This document shows positions 10,917 to 22,755 of a stretch of DNA of 64,000 nt, piece after piece; within the stretch, counting starts at the first letter, position 1, and each line of letters begins with the position of its first letter. Below the pieces are notes generated by a model. The model did not search any database, was not told the DNA's origin, and was given only the letters and a program-made list of their open reading frames with translations. Source of the DNA: Collybiopsis luxurians FD-317 M1 (Eukaryota; Basidiomycota; Agaricomycetes; Agaricales; Omphalotaceae); contig KN834754.1 in NCBI GenBank assembly GCA_000827265.1, positions 202,831-266,830 of the forward strand. The letters are read 5' to 3'. The position numbers and the translations under genes are program-made.

Positions 10917-13900
10917 TAGATTTAGCCACGAATTGCCCTGTCAGTTTCCGTTTGATGGTACTTATCCTTAGCGCCGCCCTTGCGGCAGTCCCCGACTCTC
11001 CTCCAAATGTGATCATAAAGTAGTTGACACATAGTTCACTCATTTACTGTAGTTAGGACAATGTTTGTATCTACATTCTTCATCGAAAGTCCATCTGTAG
11101 GTTCTATCTATGGGTGGCAGAGTGTTAGGATTCAACAGTAAGGTCAGTTTTGCTATTCCATCTGCGAGTGTTCTCCAAACTGCAGGACAGGAAAAAATTG
11201 AGTGTTTTTGAGCATTCACTACGGCAACTATAAGTAGATGAGAACGTTCGGAGTGCATAGCATCCAGTGACAAGAAAATTGCAAAGGATTCATGACATCC
11301 ATTCCAAATTTTTTCAGTAGTTTCTTGACATACATAGCTTCACTAGATTGTAAATCACAAAAGGCAAGCAACAGATCTTTTACTGCACGAACTACATGCG
11401 GTTTGAGAGAAAAGTATTGGTAAAGGCAAGTGTAGGCAGACTCATTAATTGATCATCAATATACACAGGCAAAAGCCAGGAAGGAGCAGAACTCAACTCT
11501 GAATTTAATATACCAAAACAATGAATCAGTCGCAAGGAAAAGACAACTAGAATGGGAACTGAATAGACCATGACGACTGCGTGAGAAGTAAATTCCTTTT
11601 TCTCCAAATTTTGTCGAATTTTGAGCCTTTTCTACACCACAAGACCCTCCTCTAGAGAGTCGGGATGACAATTTACGACAAACCATGAAAGTTTAAATAT
11701 GATTGATCATTCGTCATTGGGCCCATTGAGTAAGAGAGATATTTACTAAAGTCAATCGACTAACAGTATGAGTGCAACGTTCAAAGTATTGGGGGCAAAA
11801 TGAAAAAGAGATATAGAACGCTTTGCCCTACCTGATTTGAATGCTCATGCGTGTTTGTGCGCTCCGGATGACACTGATCCAAGACTTCCCTAGTCGAGAC
11901 ACAAATTGACTATTACCCTGAACTGTGAGGGTTGTAGCAAGTGTACGTGAAGCTGCGCTAGGAATACTGGCGACAGGGCTTGTAATGACGTGCAAAGTTT
12001 CAACGAATGTAGTGTCGCCTCCATCTGCTGCCGCCTCTATGGCTTAGAAGTTGCGTGTTTGGGTCAGAGCAGCAACCGATACTGGGGGTGCCTCTTTGAT
12101 AATTCTTTCTACACCAAGATGGACTATAGAAGAGGTGGCGAGTAGCGCAGCCTTGGTAAATGAAGCGACTATTCTAGAAAATATAGCTCGATGTGTTGCT
12201 CAGTCTAGCGAACTTGTCAAACTGGAACAGATAGGAAATGTGACTTTTGCACGAGAGCAGACGTTCTGAAAGGATTACTGAAAATCGCGCATGATATCGA
12301 ATAGTGGATGATTAGTGGCTATCCAAGGAGTCCAAAACAAGGAATATTATGGAGCGACGAGAAGGTTAGGATAGCAAGATCACTAGTTAAAAACAAGGAC
12401 CTCGAGCAAAAAAAAGACAGGCTTGGAAGGGAAAGTTACAAACAAACCCAGCTGCGCTTGAACACCGTCGAAATTCCTTTATCCCCGTTACATAGTGCTT
12501 TGTCTTGCCTAGAGAACCTTGAAGCCCGAGCGTGAGTAGTCGAACCTCATCTCTTCGCCTATGAACGGCGATGTGACTGACAACATCGGGAAGGAAAAAG
12601 TGACAAAGTACAGTGGCTGCCTCTAACACGGCGTGAAAATAAAAACAAAAAGTCCTGATCGTTGCCCATCATCTGCTTTGAGGTCATACGTTGAAGCTAC
12701 TAAGAAAACACAGCAAGGATCAATGATCACTTGGGTGCCACTCACAATGTATAGACGTTCCCCTTCTTTTACGCTTAGATCTACATAGGTAGGTGGTTCG
12801 ATATATCTGATATTTTGCTAACAGAAGATTGGCCGTGAATAGTCCATTGCGCGTTCCTGGATCGGTGTCGAAAAAAACAGAGTGGATGTATGTGAATGAA
12901 CTGCATAAGAGAGGACTGTCAGCTACAGATAAGAAGAGAGCGCACAGAATATGATAAATACGAGAGAGGGTTAGATCTCAGCTAGGCGAGGAAGCAACCC
13001 AGTGGGATATACACGAGAATTACGTGCCAACGTGGATACTTCAACGTGGCTGGCGGAGTGGATGAAGCCATTTTCTTGCAGTCACTTGGGAGCACTTGCC
13101 CCTCTTTCGTCATGGGTGCAGCAGGCTCGAAAAATTCACTCGCAGCAGAACCGGAAAGATTGCCCACGTAGTTCCAGGGCGAATCACAATTCTGTGTTAA
13201 ACGCGAATCTCCATTCACAAACCTCATAGCGTTCAAATGACTGAACAACGTGCATTTCGACGAGCGTAAAGCACGAAGAAGCACGCAAACCATGTTTGCA
13301 TTGTACTTTTCGGTTTGAGGCCGGACGTAACATAGCGGTAAAAGAGTAGGTTTCGTTTCTTCAATTGAAATTATCTCTGCGAACCAAAAATTTATCCAGT
13401 GGAGGTCCGGATGGCAATGATGAATTAGAAGAATGTGCCTCAGGGTAAAGCTTGAAGTTATGAAAGAAGCAGGCGGACCGGAGTTGGACCGGAGAGTGAA
13501 AGATACCTTGGTCCTTGACATGGTAGGGTTCGAACGATACGCGGTACCTCCCAAGTATGTTTCAAATGCAATTGCTTTAACCAGAACAATCTGAAGGGGG
13601 AAGGCTGGGCCGCAGGTGGTAGGTCAGAAGTGACTCGTCTTGCGACGAGGGTTACGAGTAACCAAGCATTTCTTATTTTACTGAAAAATGTGCGGAAGTA
13701 GCTCATGATAGACTAGTCATTGAACCAAAGGAGGTCATTGGTCATATCGATGTAATGGCTCGGACAAGGTGCAACCTGGTACAACCCCATTAGATGCCCT
13801 ATCATGCGCTCTGCGCTGTCCGGGGTGTGAAACACTATGTTTCTCCGGCCCTCTAGAATTTCTTCATCTACTCTCTCGAGCTCGCGTACCATCTGCTACT

Positions 13901-14895
13901 TGATCGGCGACTGCGATGTCAAAATTGACGTCACTAACTCGTCCATTCAATATTCAACCCTTATGCTCGGCGCAAGCGACGAATCCTTGGCCTTGGTATT
14001 AATCCAAGCAAGGAGGCCGTTATTTACTCAACATGGTCTCGTCCCTCTCCGCTATCGCCCCCTCCTCGCATTACAAGAATAGAGCTACCTTCACGACCGC
14101 CCTTAGTTGTCACATGCATGGACCGCTCTCTCCACCAGCAGCCAAATTCGTCAAAACCGTCACTGTTCATGGCTCATGGACCTAGATCGGGCTCTCCGTA
14201 ACCTTCCCAATACTTCGTTGCAGCTCCTTCAGTTCTCGAGGATCACGCTCCTGAATTTCTCCAAACGAGTTAGGTCGTTTGTCCACCAGAATCTTCCAAT
14301 GAGTACCCAACAATTCCATCGACTGTTGAAAGATGGCTTCCTCGTACAAAGTCATTGCGACACGGCGTTATCTCGCCAACGTCAAAAACTCGTCATCGCC
14401 TCACGCTCATCCGCCTGTTGTGGGGCTTTGATTTTCCGAGCTTCCACTAGGTAACTATTGTACAATGGCCCGCCAAGTCGTTCATATTCTTACTGCCAGT
14501 GCGGTGCTCTATTCGAAACGTTCCCCTTCAATACGCATGCTATCCATGGGAGGCCAATCCCGGAGCTGGGAGAACACGCATATACACGAAATGGTGAATC
14601 TTTAGAATCAGTTAATCGAGAGTGGAGGGTCAGATCGTGGGACAGACAGCGATTACGAGCACTTGAACATGAATGATTTTTAGATCCACTATGTTCTCGG
14701 CTTGCTGGTATCTCTACTCTTGCTACAGTAATCTGCCAGGTGATAACTCTGCTGTAACTCTGTAATGGTAGTACAAGACTATTGTATCATATATATAACT
14801 TTAGCAGTAATTTAAATTCTATACTTACAGCTTGAGGAACCTTTTGAGAACGTTTGAACCTGGAAAATGAACTTCCTGCGGCAGAAAAAAAGAAA
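10917..14895. other. Gene-poor region, about 4 kb
   Basis: Short open frames on both strands show no family resemblance and no convincing exon chains. The longest (12982-13554, minus) has no recognisable domain. A weak F-box/LRR-like remnant lies at 13837-14082. No terminal repeats or transposase-like sequence was recognised. Confidence 0.45.
13837..14082 (+). pseudogene. Possible remnant of an F-box/LRR-like protein
   Basis: The frame carries CDVKIDVTNSS and GLVPLRYRPLLALQ, which resemble the C-terminal LRR part of agaricomycete F-box proteins. The adjoining upstream sequence reads SGPLEFLHLLSRARVPSA in another frame, suggesting a frameshift. No F-box, start or exon chain is visible. This is a resemblance only and could be chance. 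Confidence 0.2.
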
Positions 14896-14996
14896 TACAC
14901 CGTTCGGGAATCGAACCCGAGCCGCTTGCTTACAATTGTCACTGTCACTAGTCAACCAATGGAAGGCAAGCATGATAACCACTTCACCAACGGTGT
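14896..14996 (-). tRNA. tRNA-Gly (anticodon UCC) with a 29 nt intron
   Basis: Read on the minus strand, a full cloverleaf folds: acceptor arms ACACCGT / ACGGTGT, D-stem GTGA/TCAT, anticodon stem CTTGC/GCAAG, and T-arm TCGGG-TTCGATT-CCCGA. The anticodon loop is CTTCCA plus A, giving anticodon UCC after U33. A 29 nt intron sits between positions 37 and 38, the canonical place for nuclear tRNA introns. Mature length is 72 nt with the discriminator base at 14896. The D-arm and loop resemble yeast tRNA-Gly(UCC). A and B box promoters (GTGAAGTGGTT and GGGTTCGATTC) are internal. Confidence 0.9.
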
Positions 14997-15640
14997 TCTT
15001 AACCCACTTTATCTCATCTATCTTCTGTCCGTTGGTCAGTGTAGTATCGTCTGCCCGCCCTCTGTACAGCCATTCTTTTGGCACTTCCAATTAAACTAAG
15101 TTTGGCCATTGAGGCGGCGTGGCGCTCCCGCCGCCCAATCAAAAAGGCTATACGTTGTGTATATGTTGTGCATACTCGAGTCATCTATCGTCCTCTCAAC
15201 TCAACCCACGATTCGCATCAGCCACCGCCGCCGGTATCCGTTGGCAGACCTGGAAAGCCCACTTCCGGAACGAATTGCATATCGATTCACCAATATCAGT
15301 TGGCTGTCTTGTACAGCTAAAATATCCAATGGGCGTTTCACGGTTCACAGCTATTTGAATGTGACGTTTGCTAGATAATTTCCCAACAGCATTGCGAAAC
15401 TTGTAAACATTCTAGGACGAGCGATGTATACATAATGCTGTTCAGGTCCCCTCACCGAGACGTGAGCGCTGTCTGGCCGTATCTGCATCGCTTCCGAAAA
15501 ACTCTTGTTGGTGTGACTCTTGCGCCGTCGACATGATTCCCTACTGGGGCTTGAAATTTGTACTACATATCTTCTTTAAAAGGACGCGGTTGTAATCTGT
15601 CGACTCATCCACTTTGTTTCACGAAGTATCTAATCTGCAG
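14997..15640. other. Intergenic, upstream of adenylate-forming enzyme
   Basis: About 640 bp with no recognised gene. It should include the promoter of the gene starting at 15641. Confidence 0.4.
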
Positions 15641-17493
15641 ATGCTTTCTCCATCTTATGATAGTACGCTCAGAACTCATCTATCTATTCTCCGAGATAGC
15701 AGCGAGCGTTTCACCAACTTGGCTGCGTTCAAGATACCTTCCGCTCAATCAACTTCGAGCGGAATTCCAAGATGGGACACGATCACGTTCAAACAGTTTC
15801 ACGATGATGTAGAATTGTGTGCTAGATACTGGGCACGCGAGCTTTACCTCAAAGCCAGCGTGCCACCCAGGTCGGTCATCGGAGTATGGTAAGTGACTTC
15901 GTCCTTGTTATTTAACGTCAAATGATTCAAATTTCTTACAGGATCGGAGGCTTCACGTACTCTGATGTAGTTCATATCTACGGTGTCTCAAGGGCAGGTT
16001 ACGTGCCTCAGCTTTTCTCCCTTCGCCTTCCCAATCCAGTCGTAATCTTTGAGCTCCTTCATAAAGCGGGAGCCAAAGCGCTTGTATGTGATGCGGGCAC
16101 GTCGACCTCGATTGCCAACAGTTCGGCAGGCGAGAACCCGGTACCAATCCTTTCAGCATCTCCCTTCTCAGATATCCAGTCGCTATCAGAAAAAATAGTT
16201 CAGGAAGTTCCCAATAGTTTCCTTAGAACCAACGAGCAGTTTGTCAACCCTTCGGACATCGCATTCATATTTCATACTAGTGGTTCGACCTCGGGTAGTC
16301 CAAAGCTAGTTCCGTGCAACTATCGCTGGCTTGACTCGATCGCCAACAAGGCGAGTCAGCTTTGTGTCCCAAACGATCCAGATCGTCAAGACGTTAGCAC
16401 TTGGATCGGAAGCATGTGTCATATCGGCCAGACAAGCAGTGAGTCATTCTTAAAAGCATTTTCAGATTGTATCGCTAATGTCTATCGCTCTAGTGCTTAT
16501 TTGTCTTATGCAGTATGGAACTTGCATTGTGCAGCCAAAGCAAATGCCATTTCCAACAGAAGAGTTGATGTTCATGGTAGAGCATTGTCATGTGAATCGC
16601 ATTTGGCAATTCGCCGCCTTCTTCTCAGTTTATCTACGAGCAGCACGACAAGATCCTAAGGTCTTGGCCATGCTCGTCAGCCTCGAAGAAGTAACAACTT
16701 GCGGTATGGCCTTGTCGCAAGAGGATCAGGATTATGCGTATAATAACGGGATCAAGCTCATGAATATTTTCGGAAGCACAGAATTGGGAGGCTCTGCTCT
16801 CATTTCTCTGGGTGGAACGGATCCCAAAACCCGTCATCATCTACGACCGTTGACTGGTTTTGCATATGAATTTCGTCCAGTTTACACAGAAGACGCCTTG
16901 AATGACGAATATCAGTCCACCAACCGCTTGCTAGAGTTTGTAGTACTTGCAGATTCTGGTGACTGCCCCGATGTCTCGTTGAGGAACTCCAACGACAACA
17001 ACTTTTACACAGGCGACCTTTTCATTGAGGCCGGACCTGGGAGATACATCTTTGCTGGGCGAGACGACGATTGGATCAAGACCGAGAACAGTCTGAGATG
17101 TGACACGAAGTGAGTATTTTCCAACCGTTTTCTTTCGGACTATATATTGATAATTCATTCTCTCTCAGGTCAATCGAGGACAACGCCCGAGCAATGTGTC
17201 GATCCTTGATATCAGAGTGTATTGTCGTGGGGACAGGACGACCATCCCCTGTTATGTTCGTAGAGAGCGGCGCAGAAGTACCTGAAAGTAAACTCAAGAA
17301 AGAGATATTCCGGAAGATTCGGGCTTTCCACTCCAGAAGATACGTCCACGAGAGTATTACCTCGGCGAAGATGATCATCGTGGTTCCTAGAGGCTCGCTG
17401 CCACGTACAGCGTCAAAGGGAAATATTCGACGGAAGGCTGTAGAAGAGAAGTATAAAGTACAGCTCGATGAGCTGTATGGTGTTTCGAATTGA
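15641..17493 (+). CDS. Adenylate-forming enzyme (AMP-binding domain protein)
   Basis: A stand-alone AMP-binding protein of the ANL superfamily that would activate a carboxylate as acyl-AMP. Four exons (15641-15888, 15942-16438, 16494-17109, 17169-17493) join in frame to 561 aa. The phosphate-binding loop reads HTSGSTSGSPK. FGSTELGG matches the A5 region, YTGDLF the A7 TGD motif, and GRDDDWIKTENS the A8 hinge. The C-terminal lysine region is ASKGNIRRKAV. It resembles the adenylation part of basidiomycete reductase/NRPS-like proteins, but no carrier-protein or reductase domain follows before the stop. The substrate is unknown. It lies 3 kb from a second, distinct adenylate-forming gene with no sign of a shared cluster. 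Confidence 0.82.
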
Positions 17494-20464
17494 ACACCGC
17501 CGTGTTGAACTTTGAACAAATCTGTTTACATAACTTTATAGCTTCAAATAATCGTCACATTGTATACTTACCCAGACAATCGAGTACTCATAGTGTATAT
17601 CTACTGTATATTATCAATGTAGGATTGGGACACTCGTCAATGTAATTCAAAACCCATGGTGCCTTTGATGGTTTGATTCTCCAGAGCTTGATATAGTGTC
17701 GGAAAACGGATGCAAGTAAACTCATTCCCTGTACTTTAAACTTTAGACCCTTTTCCGACTTGAGAGTTCATTTCCTAGAAGGAATCACCATTGACCAAGT
17801 AATTTGCGCAACTGCGATACCATGCAGATTGAAATTCACAATCAAGGAGTCTAAACATCACTCAGATCAAGAAGTAGTATCAAGCCGGACGAGCAAGATC
17901 CAATAACTTCTATGAAGAACGCGCACCATTGTAGGCCTAAATTTGACGTCAGAAAAATCTGGTTCTACTTATGTGTGAAAGTACTTACTAGCGTCTATAC
18001 TTTAGAGAAAATAGACATGACACCTATCGCGTACTTCATGCTTCTCCTGCAGCAGTTAAACCTCTGGGGCCGTCTGAATGGCAAGCGAAGAAATACTGCG
18101 CCTGCGAGAACCACGCCGAAACACTGCAACATGTTCTACCCACTCCCCATTCAAATTCCTCAGTTCCGACACGCTTTCCTTCTAATAGGCATTACCCACT
18201 TCCCCGCACTTCCTCACTCCCGCTCTTCTTTTCCCACTCTGCAGCCATCCACTACCTTCAGATCCTATCGAGATATTGTTATCCCGACTGCTAAATTCGT
18301 ACACGACGGCACATTGCGATGGAAACGCTTTCAAAAAATCACGAGATTGATTTCATAGCTGGTCTGAATTGATTACTTCTTGTTCTGAGTTCTGAACACC
18401 GATTCAGACTTTCTAGACGGACAGGATTCTGGTTCAAATGATGAGGGTGATTAAGGAATATTATATTTAGTGTGCTTCTATAGCTACTGTTCATGTATTG
18501 TTAGTATGTATCTACTCGACGAGGGACTGCAATGTTCAACCTTGCCGAAGAAGTCCAGGATCGTGGTCTAACTCCTTTTACAATGTTTACAACCCACATC
18601 TAGCACCAATATCATCGATAAAAATAATCCTGAACTCACGTTTACTTCCTCACCTCATTCTAAGATTCGTGGCGGTCGTGATCTACCTTCCTTCTGTAGG
18701 TCGAGCTCGCTTGTCGTTCCCTTTGAGCCCGGCTATTAGTTGAGCTTGTCCCCGCCCCTATGAACGCTCTGTAAACAGTGATGCTTGTGCCCCATCGGGA
18801 TACTCCTCAGAAATCCGGCGTTCAGATCTTGGACCGTGCCGTGTAATATACTTTCTTCCTTCTTTCCTTCCCTCGTGGGACCCCGCCTGAAGCGGAGCTG
18901 TGTATCTATTTACATATCTATCTATCCCACCCGATGGCCGACGCAACGCCTGTGAGTAATCGTACTGATGATACCCGACAGTAAGTCTTCAGTGTTATGG
19001 ATAGGACTAGTATTACCAATTCTGGACATGCTGCAATTTCATACCTGCCTCCGAATCAGTCTGGACCTAGAAACCGATCATGCCCCGATTTGGTACGGGT
19101 TTTTTTACACAATCCAAGTAAGGTGCGTACTCAGTACTCAGGGCCCAGGTACAGGTTCCAGTTTATCAGCGTCTAATAGCAATATACGGAAGCATACAAT
19201 CACGTGCCGGTATGATCTACATCGAGATTTTCTCGGTGATCTTCGTGGCCGAGGAAGACTCTTTTAAGCACAAATTTCGCAAATCAAAGCTCAATTCCTG
19301 AACAATCACGTCAAAGCTAAATGTACATTTCTATTGTCATAATTGCTGACACATGACACGTAAGACACCTGTATTTAAGTTGCGTAGAACCTCGTAGAAT
19401 ATATTAATTTCCCGTGTACAGCAACCTCATTCCATCTGGACATTAAGTACAAATTGAAGAAGGGCAATTTGAGCGACTGATTGATGAGACGAACGAAGGA
19501 TTGGATCACGAACGCGGATTGATTCTTGCTTACTATTATTCCGTGTCCAAGACCGACTGAGAAAATCAACGCAGTGTACATCTTGGCAATCAGTTTGAAC
19601 CCTTTCGCAATGATGAACAGGGTGAACAGTACAATACACTCGGCCTTATGTCCCGTGTCCGACCCGGATGTTCAGTCAGCAGGTATGTTCTGAAGCATGC
19701 TCTAGCTTTGTTATCATCGTGGGCCTGGGTTCAGACTCTGAACGAGACGGCGTGTTGAACGAGATCAGAACCGTCACACCAATCTGGGTTGCAATATATG
19801 GGTTGTAGTGCTGATTTTCAATAATTGACGTAGAGATTTCCGTTGTGCAGAAATACTTATGTACGTCGGCGTTCCGAGTAGCAATCGGGATTCGATAACA
19901 TCGTTACTGTGAAATAGCAAACTTACGCCAAAACACCGGGAGGAATGCAAGCCCATATGGATACACAGTCACTATGCACATTTCTATTTGCAGATCACAG
20001 CAAGTTTGTTGAAATTACGAAAACTTTCGTGAACATACAGTACAAACGCTAAAAATAAGAGTTTCATGGCGTTTGCTCCAATAAATTAGCGCCCTGCATG
20101 GCGGTGTGGTGTGGTACTGGTGCTGCCTGTATGATCTATTTTATCCGGTGTTTTCTGTGTGAGTATTACCGAACGAAAAGAATCAAGATTTCCTGAGGAT
20201 CCGAGTATCATCATCATCAACATCTATCTTGCAGACGTCCGACCGATCCGGGCAGCCACTTGGCAAACAAACTGAATGAACCTCCCTGATCAGCATGGCT
20301 TTTCGCGTTGCGTACCACATTATGTCTTAGGTACGGCGTACAACAAGGTGGATTTATACCTGCCAAAATTTTTGCTGGTACGGCACGAGGTAACGTAACT
20401 CTTAGGTATAATAGTCGCGCTTAATAGATGCCGTTGAGGTCTTTTTCCTCAGCCCGCTGAAAAT
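17494..20464. other. Gene-poor region, about 3 kb
   Basis: No convincing gene. The only structured element seen is a hairpin-plus-TATC-tail motif at 18875-18926 that recurs at 43596-43653. The remaining short open frames look random. Confidence 0.45.
18875..18926. repeat. Dispersed repeat end: CCGC/GCGG hairpin plus TATC-like tail
   Basis: The motif gtgggaccccgc, then a short loop, then gcggagc-tgtgtat, is followed by short TATC-type tandem repeats. The same arrangement ends the insertion at 43023-43655. The stem CCGC/GCGG is kept in both while the loop differs. This suggests the 3' end of a small non-autonomous element. Its other end was not found here. Confidence 0.4.
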
Positions 20465-22503
20465 ATGTCTCCCCGTATATATACTTCTCCTTTTCCTGCT
20501 AAGCCCATTGTTCAACATTCAATATTTACTCACTTATTCCCAGAAACCTCGATATTTCCCCAGGATTATCCCGCTTATAGGGATGCACCCACTGGTGTTA
20601 CTCTCACTCGCGGTCACGTTAAGGATCTTGCCTTATCCTTTGGTCATGGTCTTCGTATTGAAAAGCACGCGAAGAGGGGGGATACCATAATGGTCTTCTC
20701 TCCAAATTCAATCTGTTGGCCTGTAGTTGTCTTTGGAGGTGTGTCTTTTTTTCTTACCGAGTCCTCACTCTATCTTGGTGGAATTTTTGTTTTGATCCGT
20801 CAACTGTCTGTATGATTATTGACCGATTCCCTTTTGCTTTTCAACAGCCGTTGCAGCTGGCTTACGGTGTACGTTTGCTAGCGTATCTAGCACTCCTAAT
20901 GAACTGGCACATCAATACATCGACTCCGGAGCTTTTTTGATATGTACTACCCGCGCGCATCTCAAAACAGTTCAAAAGATGCTAATGACCAAGGCTGTGG
21001 GTACCGTTTCAAAAGAAGATGCGGAACGAAGAGTTATCCTGCTACCGGATGACTTCAACTGGGTCCCTGGTGCGAGGAAGACACAGGTAAAGGAAGATAT
21101 CTCCGGTTTGACGAAGATGGAGGATCTTCTGCGCTTTGGCAAGCTCGAGCGAGAAGAACGATTTGACGGTGTTGATGCCGAACGAGAAACTGTCTTTCTT
21201 TGCTACAGCTCTGGGACAACGGGAAAGCCTAAGGGCGTCGAAACCACTCATCAGAACCTAACTACGGTCCTCGATATGATTCATTCAGGCTTCTCTATCC
21301 TAACCCCTCAACGCGAACGGATCCCGGTACTTAGCCCTACCGACGACCGCATGCTTGCTGTTCTTCCTCTCTATCATATCTATGGACTTACCAAGCTCTT
21401 ACTATTCCCCTTCATGTGTGGCTCGTGCACCATCGTCGTGGCTCAGTTTGATCCGGTATTGTTTTGTGACTCGATACAACGTTACAAGGCTACTATTACC
21501 CTCATAGTCCCGCCAGTGCTAGTGATGCTAGCGAGACATGAGATTGTCAACAAATTCGATCTGTCTAGTTTGCGAGTCATATTTTCCGGTGCGGCGCCAT
21601 TGGGTGGGGAGCTCGTAAAAGCCGCCATGGCTAGATTACGACCAACAAATCAACCGCCATTGTATATTCTTCAAGGCTATGGTTTGACCGAGACTTCACC
21701 AACTACCCATTTGGTGCCAATTCTTCCCGGTCGCGATCGGGGAGATATGACCGCTGAGAACAAGTATGGTTCCGTCGGTGTTTTACTCCCTAATATGGAG
21801 GCCAGATTAGTTGTGGACGATGCAGACGGTTTTGCAAAGACGGAGGACGAAGTAATAGATGCCGAGGACGGTGAACGTGGGGAAGTCTGGTTAAGAGGAA
21901 GAAGTGTCATGAAGGTTTGCAATCATTTCTCTGTCGGACCTTGTCTTATCCCCGTTCTTTTCGTTCTCCTAGGGATATCTCAACAACTCCAAAGCGAACA
22001 CGAACGCTTTTTATCCTTACTCGTCGCCGCCACCTACACACCCTACGCCAGGATCTCAATGGTTCAAAACCGGTGATATCGGAATCATGGATAAGGATGG
22101 ATTTCTGTGGATCGTCGACCGCCGGAAGGAGCTCATCAAGTACAAGGGCTTCCAAGTGGCGCCTGCAGAACTCGAAACTTTATTACTAACTCATCCTCAA
22201 ATCGCCGACGCGGCTGTCATTGGGATTGAAAGTGCGAAAGAGAGCACAGAGCTGCCCAGAGCATACGTCACCCCCGTAGATCCATCTTTACTTTCGTCTC
22301 ACACGTTCAGTAAAGAGGTTCAGGAGTGGATCAAATCGAAGGTTTCGAAACACAAGTATCTAAGAGGAGGTGTAGTTTTGACCGATATGATCCCAAAAAG
22401 TGCTTCTGGAAAGATATTAAAGCTACAGTTGAAAGACAGGGCCAAGAAGGAACTGGAAGGAAAGGATCCGGCGGAGTTCATGCAGGTACAGGCCAGATTG
22501 TAG
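20465..22503 (+). CDS. 4-coumarate-CoA ligase-like acyl-CoA ligase, putatively peroxisomal
   Basis: An acyl/aryl-CoA ligase that forms an acyl-AMP and then a CoA thioester. Three exons (20465-20738, 20848-21914, 21973-22503) join in frame to 623 aa. The AMP-binding signature SSGTTGKPKGV is at about 21212. Further motifs are QGYGLTETSP (A5), WFKTGDIG (A7), DRRKELIKYKGFQV (A8) and KSASGKILK with the catalytic lysine (A10). The last three residues, ARL, fit a type 1 peroxisomal targeting signal. It is longer than plant 4CL (about 550 aa) because of an insert around NWVPGARKTQ. The substrate (phenylpropanoid or fatty acid) cannot be told from the sequence. Confidence 0.88.
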
Positions 22504-22755
22504 ATAACCAGCGCTCCCCTTTTCGATATTTTTTAATTCTATCTACTCTACATCTTTACTTTTGCAGTAGTCATTTTTTAAATACTCCCTTTGGAAGTGA
22601 CGCACTCACGGACACATCAATCAGAATTTGATGCTATCGGTTTACAAATCTAAGTACATATGTACAGTGGATGAATAGCATTAGTATGGTCTATACATTA
22701 TGGCGTAAAGTGTAAGAGCGTATAAGCATGGAACGGGACAGTCACCGCCACATCG

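Noticed and set aside
13521..13545. GGTTCGAAC resembling a tRNA B box
   Set aside because: No matching T-arm or acceptor stems around it.
12982..13554. Minus-strand open frame of 190 aa in the gene-poor region
   Set aside because: No recognisable motif, no exon chain and odd composition. Kept out as a gene although it cannot be fully excluded.
15641..22503. Possible secondary-metabolite cluster with two adenylating enzymes
   Set aside because: The two are 3 kb apart and unrelated in type, and no other tailoring, transporter or regulator gene lies between or beside them; the P450 is 40 kb away.
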